Shown: positions 1 to 5,026, counted from the stretch's first letter. The stretch: DNA of 5,026 nucleotides from Candidatus Sumerlaeota bacterium (GCA_021160705.1 JAGHBZ010000221.1:1-5026); one strand, 5' to 3'. Translations and numbers: made by a program. Notes: a model not told the origin generated them from the sequence alone.

Positions 1-44
1 AAATAATCTTGAGCTTCCTGCTCTCCTGGTTTCCTTATAAACAC
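1..44 (-). CDS. Probable start of an ExbD/TolR family gene (partial)
   Basis: A reading frame opens with GTG at 44-42 and stays open to the window edge, giving V/M-F-I-R-K-P-G-E-Q-E-A-Q-D-Y and a partial codon. ExbD/TolR proteins are single-span inner-membrane partners of ExbB/TolQ and often begin with a short basic, proline-containing cytoplasmic segment like this one. The position, 66 bases after an ExbB/TolQ gene on the same strand, is where ExbD is normally found. An in-frame stop (TAG at 68-66) lies upstream, with no ATG, GTG or TTG between it and this GTG. There is no clear ribosome binding site before it, and the start codon sits in the loop of a hairpin (24-82). The diagnostic transmembrane aspartate lies outside the window, so the call rests on context and a short N-terminus. 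Confidence 0.45.
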   Translation of the reverse strand, partial: MFIRKPGEQEAQDY

Positions 45-82
45 TTTACTGTTTTTTGTTCTTATCTATAAGGAGACCAGGA
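24..82 (-). repeat. 16-bp inverted repeat spanning the exbB-exbD junction
   Basis: Arms 24-39 and 67-82 pair at 15 of 16 positions; the exception is T31 against G75, a G-U pair on the plus strand and an A-C mismatch on the minus strand. The loop is 27 bases (40-66) and contains the proposed GTG start of the downstream gene. A competing 8-bp pairing exists between 22-29 and 85-92, because CCAGGA is repeated at 77-82 and 85-90. No T run follows on either strand, so it does not look like a terminator. It may control translation or RNA stability between the two genes, which is inference. Confidence 0.6.
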
Positions 83-110
83 ATCCAGGAGATAAAAAGA
101 ACCCTGTAAA

Positions 111-896
111 TTATTTTGATACTTCATATTTTTCCTGCTTGATAATTTGCTTTTGAATGATATTTGTAATCTCCATACTGAAAGAGTCCATCTGGGACGC
201 CAGCGCCTGAATTTTGTTCGTATAGAAATTGTAGCTGACCGCTGCCGGGATTGCTGCTACCAGCCCGGCTACTGTGGTCATCAATGCTGTGGAAATACCC
301 GGCGCCAGCGCTGATAACGCTACATTTCCCTGATATGCCACGCTCTGAAAACAACCCAGTATCCCCCAGACCGTACCGAATAACCCGATAAATGGCGCCA
401 CACTGGCTGTGGTAGCCAGAAAAATTAGACTCCTCTCCAGCCTCTTTAATTCGTGCGAGATTGTCTGCTCTATTACGCGTTCCAGTCCTACTTTTGCCAG
501 TGTCAGTCTGTCCTGAAGTGGCATATCTCCATAATCCCTATACCAGTTCTCAACCTCTGCCTCCAGATATAATTCCCTGAGAATTTGAGATAAGGGACTC
601 TCTGGATACTCTGAAGTCAATTTATATGCCTGCTCAATGGTTAACCCCTGCGTCATACATCTGTCAAGAAATATTGTTGATTGCCGATTCACGTATGCTA
701 ACTGGAGAAATTTGAACACTATTATTGCCCAGGAGATTACCGAAAATATCCCCAGAACTACCAGGCATATGATTCCTACAATGTCATTTTGTTTTATTGC
801 CTCAAGAACATTAACATTTATTAATCGGTATTGTATTTGTCCCGAGAATACTATGTAGTATACTCCAGCCACGTTGCCTTTAGTCTTGATGTTCAA
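111..896 (-). CDS. TolQ/ExbB/MotA-family proton channel protein
   Basis: This is an inner-membrane subunit of the family that, with ExbD/TolR, forms a proton-driven motor for TonB-type uptake or Tol-Pal envelope constriction. The 261 residues show the family layout: transmembrane segment 1 near 39-62, a cytoplasmic domain near 65-152, segment 2 near 155-181 with the motif APFIGLFGTVWGIL (167-180), and segment 3 near 201-225 with APGISTALMTTVAGL then AAIP..SYN. Thr175, Thr207 and Thr208 sit in the conserved polar stretches of segments 2 and 3. The position of E. coli ExbB Glu176 (in IAEAL) is Thr203 here. The frame opens with TTG at 896 inside the end of parB, giving a 17-base overlap with no good ribosome binding site. 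GTG at 872-870, 7 bases after the parB stop and preceded by AAAGG, is an attractive alternative giving 253 residues. I cannot tell TolQ from ExbB with the partner gene cut off. Confidence 0.9.
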   Translation of the reverse strand: MNIKTKGNVAGVYYIVFSGQIQYRLINVNVLEAIKQNDIVGIICLVVLGIFSVISWAIIVFKFLQLAYVNRQSTIFLDRCMTQGLTIEQAYKLTSEYPESPLSQILRELYLEAEVENWYRDYGDMPLQDRLTLAKVGLERVIEQTISHELKRLERSLIFLATTASVAPFIGLFGTVWGILGCFQSVAYQGNVALSALAPGISTALMTTVAGLVAAIPAAVSYNFYTNKIQALASQMDSFSMEITNIIQKQIIKQEKYEVSK

Positions 897-1776
897 TCTT
901 ATTCAGAATGGAGTCCAGTTCCTCTTCCCCATTGAAATAAATCTCTATCTTTCCCCGATTACCCGTCAAGGGTTTTACCTTGACAAAGGTGTTAAAATAT
1001 TCCAGAAGCGACTCTTCTATTTCCCTGCACTTCAACTCGAATCTGGCATCTATGCCACCGGGTTTGCTCCGCCGTTTTTTCTTTTGTTGCCTGGATACAA
1101 TTATCTTCTCTACCTCCCTTACCGAGAGACCTTTTTCTACAATAAGATGTGCCATTTTTATCTGTTCCTGTTCCGAGTCCAGCCGCAATAATACCCTGCT
1201 GTGCCCAGCGGTCAGTTTCCCCTTTTCTATCATTTGCCTCACCTCCATAGGCAACTGGAGTAATCGCAGACTGTTACTCACTGCCTCCCGACTCAACCCC
1301 ACACGTTCTGCTACCTCCTCCTGCGATAACCCGAACTCCTCCTGTAACATCTTAAATCCCTGGGCTTGCTCAATAGGGTTCAGGTCTTCACGCTGCATAT
1401 TTTCTATGAGTCCCATCTCTAATGCATCTCTGGTGGTTGCTTTAACAATGATAGCAGGCACCTTCTCCAGACCAGCCAGGAGAGCTGCACGGTACCGGCG
1501 CTCTCCAGCAACAATCTCGTAGGTTTCACTGCCAGTTTTTCTTAACAGAATGGGTTGTAAGATTCCGTATTCCTTTATTGACTCTGCCATCTCCCGCAAC
1601 TTCTCTTCATCAAATTGATTGCGTGGCTGATACGGATTATCATGAATTTTGTCTACCTCCACCTGCCTTACCTCAGTGGAAAGATGTTTATCCCCTGTCT
1701 CCTCCACTACCGATGTCTCAAACTCTGCGTTTGAGAATAATGCATCAAGTCCTTTTCCTAATGCTTTTCTGCTCAT
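880..1776 (-). CDS. parB: Chromosome partitioning protein ParB/Spo0J
   Basis: ParB is a CTP-dependent DNA clamp that loads at parS, spreads along DNA, and is moved by ParA to segregate origins; it also recruits SMC in many bacteria. At 298 residues it has the usual length. The N-terminus (SRKALGKGLDALF, 2-14) is the short basic segment that stimulates ParA. The CTP-binding domain follows, with NPYQPR (47-52), GERRYRA (91-97) and ENMQREDLNPIE (125-136). A helix-turn-helix lies near 149-172, and a C-terminal dimerisation region near 243-298 follows a lysine/arginine-rich linker (232-238, KKKRRSK). The ATG at 1776 has a clear AAGGAG ribosome binding site 7 bases upstream. It follows parA by 79 bases on the same strand, a gap with no obvious terminator. 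Two matching parS sites are present at 3240-3255 and 3313-3328. Confidence 0.97.
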   Translation of the reverse strand: MSRKALGKGLDALFSNAEFETSVVEETGDKHLSTEVRQVEVDKIHDNPYQPRNQFDEEKLREMAESIKEYGILQPILLRKTGSETYEIVAGERRYRAALLAGLEKVPAIIVKATTRDALEMGLIENMQREDLNPIEQAQGFKMLQEEFGLSQEEVAERVGLSREAVSNSLRLLQLPMEVRQMIEKGKLTAGHSRVLLRLDSEQEQIKMAHLIVEKGLSVREVEKIIVSRQQKKKRRSKPGGIDARFELKCREIEESLLEYFNTFVKVKPLTGNRGKIEIYFNGEEELDSILNKIEHQD

Positions 1777-1783
1777 TGTTTCT

Positions 1784-1789
1784 CTCCTT
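1784..1789 (-). promoter_or_regulatory. Ribosome binding site of parB
   Basis: AAGGAG on the minus strand lies 7 bases before the parB ATG. It fixes the parB start and shows that parB is translated independently of parA despite probable co-transcription. Confidence 0.85.
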
Positions 1790-1855
1790 ATATAAGTTTA
1801 TCGTAAAGTCTATATACCTTACAAACGCCTTTTATTTTTTGTCAGGAAATATAGC

Positions 1856-2698
1856 CTATGGAGCGTTAAGGCTTTCTCCTTGACGCCATAACTTCCTCTC
1901 TAATTCCTCACATAATAACTCGTAATACATTGCCCCTGCTGCACGCTCGTCATAATAGAATACCGGTTTGCCGTGACTCGGTGCCTCTCCCAACCTCACT
2001 GAGCGTCCTATGACCGTCGTGAATGCAAGCGAGCCGAAGTATCTTCTTACTTCCTCGGTCACCTGTCTTGACAGATTTGTTCTGCCATCAAACATCGTGA
2101 GTAAAATCCCCAATAATTTTAACCCGGGATTTAACCCACGTTTTACCCGGTTTATCGCCTCCTGCAATATCTTGAGTCCCTCCAGCGCATAGTACTCACA
2201 TTGCACCGGGATGATTAACCATTCAGAGGCAACCAGAACATTTATTGTCAGCACTCCCAGTGAGGGGGGTGCATCAATTATTATATAATCAAACTCTTCC
2301 TCTACTTCTTTCAGTGTATTCTTTAATCTTTCCTCACGGTGGTCGAGCTCCTGTAACTCCACATTTGCACCAAATAGGTTCATATTTGCTGGTATGACAA
2401 AGAGATTGTCAAACTCAGTGGTGTGAATTACCTCTCTTATAGAAGCATATCCAAGAAGCAATTCATAGATAGTATTCGTAAGTCCTTCTTTTTCAATGCC
2501 AACGCCACTGGTAGCATTTCCCTGAGAGTCCATATCCACGAGCAGGGTTTTTCTTCCCCGCCTACCCAGCCCTGCTGAAAGATTTACTGCTGTGGTTGTT
2601 TTACCCACACCACCTTTTTGATTTGCAATCCCGATAACTCGCCGAATTGAATCACTCCGGCTCTTTGCATCCGTGTTTGTGGAGTCATTCCAATCCAT
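1856..2698 (-). CDS. parA: Chromosome partitioning ATPase ParA/Soj
   Basis: ParA is a deviant Walker-type ATPase that binds DNA non-specifically as an ATP dimer and is displaced by ParB, drawing the ParB-parS complex along the nucleoid. The 280-residue protein has the deviant Walker A motif KGGVGKTT at 28-35, with signature lysine Lys28 and P-loop Lys33. Walker A' is LLVDMDSQGNAT (52-63), where Asp57 is the expected catalytic aspartate, and Walker B is YIIIDAPPSLG (138-148, Asp142). The C-terminal half carries the family stretches IPVQCEYYALEG and GRSVRLGEAPSHGKPV. About 20 polar residues precede the first strand, a little longer than minimal Soj proteins and without an N-terminal helix-turn-helix, so this is the chromosomal type. 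The ATG at 2698 is directly preceded by an in-frame TAA, so no upstream start is possible. The ribosome binding site is weak (GGA about 9 bases upstream), unlike parB. Confidence 0.97.
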   Translation of the reverse strand: MDWNDSTNTDAKSRSDSIRRVIGIANQKGGVGKTTTAVNLSAGLGRRGRKTLLVDMDSQGNATSGVGIEKEGLTNTIYELLLGYASIREVIHTTEFDNLFVIPANMNLFGANVELQELDHREERLKNTLKEVEEEFDYIIIDAPPSLGVLTINVLVASEWLIIPVQCEYYALEGLKILQEAINRVKRGLNPGLKLLGILLTMFDGRTNLSRQVTEEVRRYFGSLAFTTVIGRSVRLGEAPSHGKPVFYYDERAAGAMYYELLCEELERKLWRQGESLNAP

Positions 2699-2730
2699 TT
2701 ATAGGTTTCCATACCCCGATTTTAATAACC

Positions 2731-2749
2731 AGTACCCCCGATGGGGGCT
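2731..2749. other. GC-rich hairpin upstream of parA
   Basis: CCCCC (2735-2739) and GGGGG (2743-2747) pair around a 3-base loop, with a further AG/CT pair set beyond a 2-base bulge. It lies 33-51 bases before the parA start. No T run follows on either strand, so it is more likely a leader structure than a terminator. Confidence 0.5.
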
Positions 2750-2826
2750 ATCAAAGCAGTTACAACCAACCTCCTCAACCGTTCCGCATAGCGTACTCAA
2801 TTCCTCGCTTGAATACCTGCAAGGCG

Positions 2827-2834
2827 ATTATAAT
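2827..2834. promoter_or_regulatory. Symmetric -10-like element ATTATAAT
   Basis: A perfect TATAAT hexamer occurs on both strands here: 2829-2834 on the plus strand and 2832-2827 on the minus strand. The minus-strand version could start parA transcription with a leader of about 120 bases. The plus-strand version lies just upstream of the hairpin and T run at 2863-2927. No good -35 at 16-18 bases is seen for either; TTGAAT at 2809-2814 is only 14 bases away on the plus strand. Confidence 0.3.
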
Positions 2835-2862
2835 TAAACCTCAATTCTCAACTGACCTTTTG

Positions 2863-2927
2863 AGGAGTAGTAGCAGGACGTCATCTCCATCTGTTGACGT
2901 CAGGCTAAACTACTCCTGTGTTTTTTT
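2863..2927 (+). terminator. Long interrupted hairpin followed by T7 (intrinsic terminator)
   Basis: Three pairing blocks are nested: AGGAGTAGT (2863-2871) with ACTACTCCT (2909-2917), AGC (2872-2874) with GCT (2904-2906), and GACGTCA (2877-2883) with TGACGTC (2895-2901). That makes 19 base pairs with one 2-base bulge, one 2x2 internal loop and an 11-base loop. Seven T residues (2921-2927) follow after three bases on the plus strand, so the polarity is for plus-strand transcription even though no plus-strand gene precedes it. It might end a small RNA, block antisense transcription leaving parA, or act as a DNA palindrome for a regulator. Confidence 0.5.
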
Positions 2928-2937
2928 ACCAGGGTAA

Positions 2938-2971
2938 GGTCTGGAAGGACTCTAAAAGGAGTTGCCAGACC
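2938..2971. other. Hairpin in the parA upstream region
   Basis: GGTCTGG (2938-2944) pairs with CCAGACC (2965-2971), and inside it ACTC (2949-2952) pairs with GAGT (2959-2962) around a 6-base loop. It abuts the small palindrome TTACC-AG-GGTAA (2926-2937) and the hairpin at 2863-2917, so these structures are almost contiguous. Confidence 0.5.
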
Positions 2972-3004
2972 CACCACACCACTGCTTTTTTACATCACAC
3001 CTTA

Positions 3005-3027
3005 TGCCCTTTTCACACAAAAAGGCA
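3005..3027 (-). other. Hairpin better paired in minus-strand RNA
   Basis: TGCCCTTTT (3005-3013) faces AAAAAGGCA (3019-3027) around a 5-base loop. The one irregular position (3009 against 3023) is a C-A mismatch on the plus strand but a G-U pair in minus-strand RNA, so the 9-bp stem is complete only in the parA-sense direction. No T run follows, so it is not a terminator. This fits a structured parA leader if transcription starts upstream. Confidence 0.4.
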
Positions 3028-3079
3028 AAAACTCAAACTGAAGAAACATTTCTCCTAAAAATCAAATAATGAAAGTTAT

Positions 3080-3106
3080 GTTTTACAAGGAAGCGTTATT
3101 TGTCAA
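3080..3106 (-). promoter_or_regulatory. Possible upstream promoter for the parA operon
   Basis: A perfect -35 hexamer TTGACA lies on the minus strand at 3106-3101 in AT-rich DNA. The best -10 is TAAAAC at 3085-3080, with a short 15-base spacer; at 17 bases the hexamer is AAACAT, which is poor. If used, the parA leader would be about 370 bases and include the hairpins at 3005-3027, 2938-2971 and 2863-2917. Confidence 0.25.
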
Positions 3107-3239
3107 GCTAAAAAAACAAAAAAAGTAAAAGTTTTAATCATTTGCTTGGGTTACAAAAGATTCAAGCTTTACTCAGGAGAAGGGGAGTAAATGGTCTGGA
3201 AGAATAGGTCTTGTTCATAGCCATCTCAAAAAATATTTA

Positions 3240-3255
3240 TGTTTCACGTGAAACG
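3240..3255. promoter_or_regulatory. parS: parS centromere site 1
   Basis: TGTTTCACGTGAAACG matches the universal chromosomal parS 16-mer TGTTTCACGTGAAACA at 15 of 16 positions, with the 14-base palindromic core intact at 3241-3254. This is the loading site for the ParB encoded at 1776-880. It lies about 540 bases upstream of parA. Confidence 0.97.
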
Positions 3256-3312
3256 TAGGGAGTGGCAGGAATGCTCAGGCTACTGGCTGCGAGTTTAAAG
3301 GAACTCCCGGTA

Positions 3313-3328
3313 TGTTTCACGTGAAACA
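3313..3328. promoter_or_regulatory. parS: parS centromere site 2
   Basis: TGTTTCACGTGAAACA is a perfect match to the chromosomal parS consensus, and the palindrome extends one base each way (3312-3329). Its centre is 73 bases from that of the first site, close to seven turns of B-form DNA, so both sites should face the same side of the helix. Confidence 0.98.
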
Positions 3329-3420
3329 TCTCTGAAGGAAAGCCTATGTGCTCATAAGTCCTGTAAAATCAGGAAAATCTATGGAGGACTATGCAAAAGT
3401 ATAGAGAAACCCGATGAAAA

Positions 3421-3450
3421 TTGCGGATAATTTAGTCCACACATCCGCGA
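3421..3450. other. Hairpin with a near-match DnaA box
   Basis: TTGCGGAT (3421-3428) pairs with ATCCGCGA (3443-3450) with one G-U pair and a 14-base loop. On the minus strand, 3430-3422 reads TTATCCGCA, one base from the DnaA box TTATCCACA. Function is unknown. Confidence 0.35.
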
Positions 3451-3530
3451 GATTACGGTTGGAGGAAACAACAACTTTATAGTGTAAACATCAAACTTTA
3501 TACTTCCACGCATCCGTAAGCATAAGCGAG

Positions 3531-3547
3531 AAAACCCGAAGGGGTTT
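3531..3547 (-). terminator. Weak terminator-like hairpin after the dehydrogenase gene
   Basis: On the minus strand AAACCC, loop CTTC, GGGTTT forms a 6-bp stem with a C/G-closed tetraloop and a short TTTTCT tract. It lies about 140 bases past the dehydrogenase stop. The stem is short and the U tract poor, so efficiency would be limited, but it is the best candidate for separating the dehydrogenase transcript from parA. Confidence 0.35.
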
Positions 3548-3689
3548 AAAATTTGTCCAAACCAAGAAGTTTATAAGCCTGCTTACCTGATGAGGATAAA
3601 TTAATATACCTCCCAGCCTTTGACTTTATTATGCCTTGCGTATTAAATGTCCGTTTTATTTTATCGCTAATACTTTGATGAAACGCTGT

Positions 3690-4862
3690 TTATTTTTTCT
3701 TTTTCTTTTCAGCGGAGGCGGATTCTTTGATGAGCTCCAGTGCGATAATATTTCGCATAATCTGATTAGTGCCTTCATAAATCTGAGTAATCTTTGCGTC
3801 CCGGAAATATTTCTCCAATGGATACTCGCGCATATAACCTGTGCCACCACAAATCTGTATAGCGTCAGTGGTCACTTTCATCGCCACGTCAGAGGCATAC
3901 GCTTTCGCCATAGCAGAGAGTTTAGGACCTTCTTTCCAACCCTCGTCAACTGCCCGTGCAGAATGATAGACCAGCAGGCGTGCGGCTTCAATCTGGGTTG
4001 CCATATCGGCAAACATATGTTGAATAGCCTGAAAGCTGGAGATAGGTTGCCCGAACTGGACGCGGTTTCGGGCGAATTTTATTGCCTCGTCCAGAGCGCC
4101 CTGTGCAATACCGACTGCCTGAGCCCCGATACCCGGACGCGACTTATCAAAGGTCTGCATTGCAATGATGAACCCGCGTCCCTCACGTCCAAGCAAATTT
4201 TCCTTTGGCACCCTGCAGTCTTCAAAATGCAATTCTCGGGTAGCGCTTGCGCGGATGCCGAGTTTTTTCTCCTTTTTGCCAAAAGTGAATCCGGGTGTAT
4301 CTTTCTCCACGATAAAGGCAGATAGACCGCGAGCGCCCCGGCTACGGTCGGTTGAGGCAAACACTGTATAAATATGTGCCTCTCCACCGTTGGTTATCCA
4401 TTGTTTTGTGCCATTGAGTATGTAATAGTCGCCATCTTTCACCGCGGTGGTCTCAACAGCGCCAGCATCAGAGCCGACATTTGGCTCGGTGAGTGCGAAT
4501 GCGGCGTACATTTCGCCACGTGCGAGGGAAGGTAAATATTTCTTTTTTTGCTCTTCGTTGCCAAACAGCAGGATAGGGTATGCAGCGAGGGCATTGGCAG
4601 CGTAACTAACGGCAACTCCGGCACAGGCTCGGCTCAACTCTTCCGTTGCTATACATAGCTCAAGACATCCCCCACCAAGCCCGCCATATTCTTCAGGGAT
4701 ATAAATTCCGCACAAATCTGATTTCGCAAGCACATCCATTATCTCGTATGGAAACTCCTCTTTCTCGTCGAGTTCCGCTCGTACCGGAATGACTCTTTCC
4801 TCGGCAATCTTTCTTGATAATTCCTGAACCATTAGTTGTAGCTCATTGAATCCATAGTCCAT
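3690..4862 (-). CDS. Acyl-CoA dehydrogenase (short-chain type)
   Basis: This FAD flavoenzyme oxidises an acyl-CoA to its trans-2-enoyl-CoA, passing electrons to electron transfer flavoprotein, in fatty acid or branched-chain amino acid breakdown. The 390 residues match the family's usual length and cover the N-terminal helical domain (about 1-118), the middle beta domain (about 120-215) and the C-terminal helical domain (about 225-380). Flavin and substrate motifs are ALTEPNVGSDAG (123-134), with Val129 where Gly, Ser, Ala or Asn is usual, and QWITNGG (154-160). The C-terminal signature QICGGTGYMREYP (336-348) leads into IYEGTNQIMR (361-370), where Glu363 is the catalytic base as in short- and medium-chain enzymes. 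The tail ends in five lysines, encoded by an A-rich run. The ATG at 4862 has an AAGGAG ribosome binding site. Chain-length preference cannot be read from this, and no ETF gene is visible nearby. Confidence 0.95.
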   Translation of the reverse strand: MDYGFNELQLMVQELSRKIAEERVIPVRAELDEKEEFPYEIMDVLAKSDLCGIYIPEEYGGLGGGCLELCIATEELSRACAGVAVSYAANALAAYPILLFGNEEQKKKYLPSLARGEMYAAFALTEPNVGSDAGAVETTAVKDGDYYILNGTKQWITNGGEAHIYTVFASTDRSRGARGLSAFIVEKDTPGFTFGKKEKKLGIRASATRELHFEDCRVPKENLLGREGRGFIIAMQTFDKSRPGIGAQAVGIAQGALDEAIKFARNRVQFGQPISSFQAIQHMFADMATQIEAARLLVYHSARAVDEGWKEGPKLSAMAKAYASDVAMKVTTDAIQICGGTGYMREYPLEKYFRDAKITQIYEGTNQIMRNIIALELIKESASAEKKKKK

Positions 4863-4943
4863 TGTTCTCTCCTTTTAAGAAATTGTATTGATATTGTAAG
4901 ATTATCTCATTTTTGAAAGGTACTTCGCTTTTAACTCCAGAAC

Positions 4944-4970
4944 CCTATACACCGTTAATTACAAAGTCAT
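4944..4970 (-). promoter_or_regulatory. Possible promoter of the dehydrogenase gene
   Basis: On the minus strand ATGACT (4970-4965) and TATAGG (4949-4944) match 4 of 6 bases each of the -35 and -10 consensus, with a 15-base spacer. It would give a leader of about 75 bases. The -35 overlaps one arm of the inverted repeat at 4966-4994. Weak evidence. Confidence 0.25.
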
Positions 4971-4994
4971 ACTTTTAATGCAATTGCGTATGAC
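4966..4994. promoter_or_regulatory. Inverted repeat upstream of the dehydrogenase, possible operator
   Basis: GTCATAC (4966-4972) and its complement GTATGAC (4988-4994) are separated by 15 bases, and their start-to-start distance of 22 bases is about two helical turns. A separate 8-base palindrome GCAATTGC (4980-4987) lies between them. The layout suits a dimeric repressor near the start of a catabolic gene, but no regulator is in the window. Confidence 0.4.
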
Positions 4995-5026
4995 ATTTCC
5001 AGCATAAATTAAAATTTTTATTGACC

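Larger units (their letters stand above)
3239..3329. repeat. Inverted repeat enclosing the parS pair
   Basis: The two parS sites are followed, toward each other, by GGGAGT (3258-3263) and ACTCCC (3303-3308). Read as complements, the two arms (3239-3263 and 3303-3329) agree except for one base and a 2-base gap, with a 39-base unpaired centre. The symmetry therefore extends past the parS palindromes, which suggests an inverted duplication of a parS unit. Confidence 0.6.
2699..3689. other. 991-base intergenic region with parS sites and structured DNA
   Basis: No protein gene is supported between the parA start and the dehydrogenase stop; only very short frames occur. The region divides into three parts. 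The parA-proximal part (2699-3030) is rich in hairpins. The middle (about 3061-3180) is strongly AT-rich with runs of A and T. The distal part (3230-3690) contains two parS sites, short repeats and a weak terminator-like hairpin beyond the dehydrogenase stop. This composition next to parAB is what an origin-proximal control region might look like. Confidence 0.8.

Noticed and set aside
980..1522. Long plus-strand open frame opposite parB
   Set aside because: Lies wholly antisense to a well-supported ParB and has no family features; it is a shadow frame.
2936..2960. A plus-strand stretch GGTCTGGAAGGA resembling the GGAA tetraloop region of SRP (4.5S) RNA
   Set aside because: The conserved AGCAGCC half of the symmetric loop is missing and I found no long-range stem around it; the bases are better explained by the local hairpin 2938-2971.
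3191..3220. Nine-codon plus-strand frame with a GGGGAG upstream
   Set aside because: Too short, no downstream gene on that strand to regulate.
3381..3482. Tandem mini-frames on the plus strand (3391-3417 after GGAGG, and 3414-3482 overlapping by ATGA)
   Set aside because: Products of 8 and 22 residues have no recognisable features and such frames arise by chance. They are not supported without conservation.
3620..3648. Plus-strand TTGACT followed by TATTAA, promoter-like
   Set aside because: Spacer is only 15 bases and it would read antisense into the dehydrogenase with no gene to serve.
3636..4325. 229-codon plus-strand open frame opposite the acyl-CoA dehydrogenase
   Set aside because: Antisense to conserved catalytic regions of the dehydrogenase, with low-complexity, cysteine-rich translation; a shadow frame.
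4515..4534. CACGTG core within the dehydrogenase as a possible third parS
   Set aside because: Only the central hexamer matches; the flanking TTT/AAA arms of parS are absent.

Overview
This window is a stretch of bacterial chromosome with every recognisable gene on the minus strand. Reading in the direction of transcription, from right to left, it holds an acyl-CoA dehydrogenase (4862-3690), a 991-base non-coding region carrying two parS centromere sites, parA/soj (2698-1856), parB/spo0J (1776-880), a TolQ/ExbB-type proton-channel gene (896-111), and what looks like the first 14 codons of its ExbD/TolR partner running off the left edge (44-1).

The ExbB/ExbD pair points to a diderm (Gram-negative-type) bacterium. 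The parS sites match the universal chromosomal consensus (one exactly, one with a single change), so this is a chromosome rather than a plasmid and probably lies near the replication origin. Intergenic DNA is AT-rich and start sites mostly carry AAGGAG-type ribosome binding sites. I cannot assign a phylum from the sequence.

parA, parB and exbB form a likely operon. The parA-parB gap is 79 bases. parB and exbB either overlap by 17 bases (TTG start) or are 7 bases apart (GTG start). ParB should load on the two parS sites, about 540 bases upstream of parA, and ParA should move the ParB-parS complex. The linked ExbB/ExbD pair would use proton flow to energise an envelope process, such as Tol-Pal constriction at division or TonB-type transport. 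The operon thus may couple chromosome segregation to an envelope motor, which is an inference from gene order.

The 991-base gap between parA and the dehydrogenase is the least ordinary part. It holds the parS pair inside a larger inverted repeat, a long interrupted hairpin followed by seven T residues on the plus strand, several smaller hairpins in what would be the parA leader, near-matches to DnaA boxes, and short direct repeats. The dehydrogenase looks like a separate transcription unit with its own ribosome binding site, an inverted repeat upstream that could be an operator, and a weak terminator-like hairpin downstream. I see no mobile element, CRISPR array, tRNA or rRNA here. The coding genes belong to known families; the novelty, if any, is in the non-coding elements and the gene linkage.
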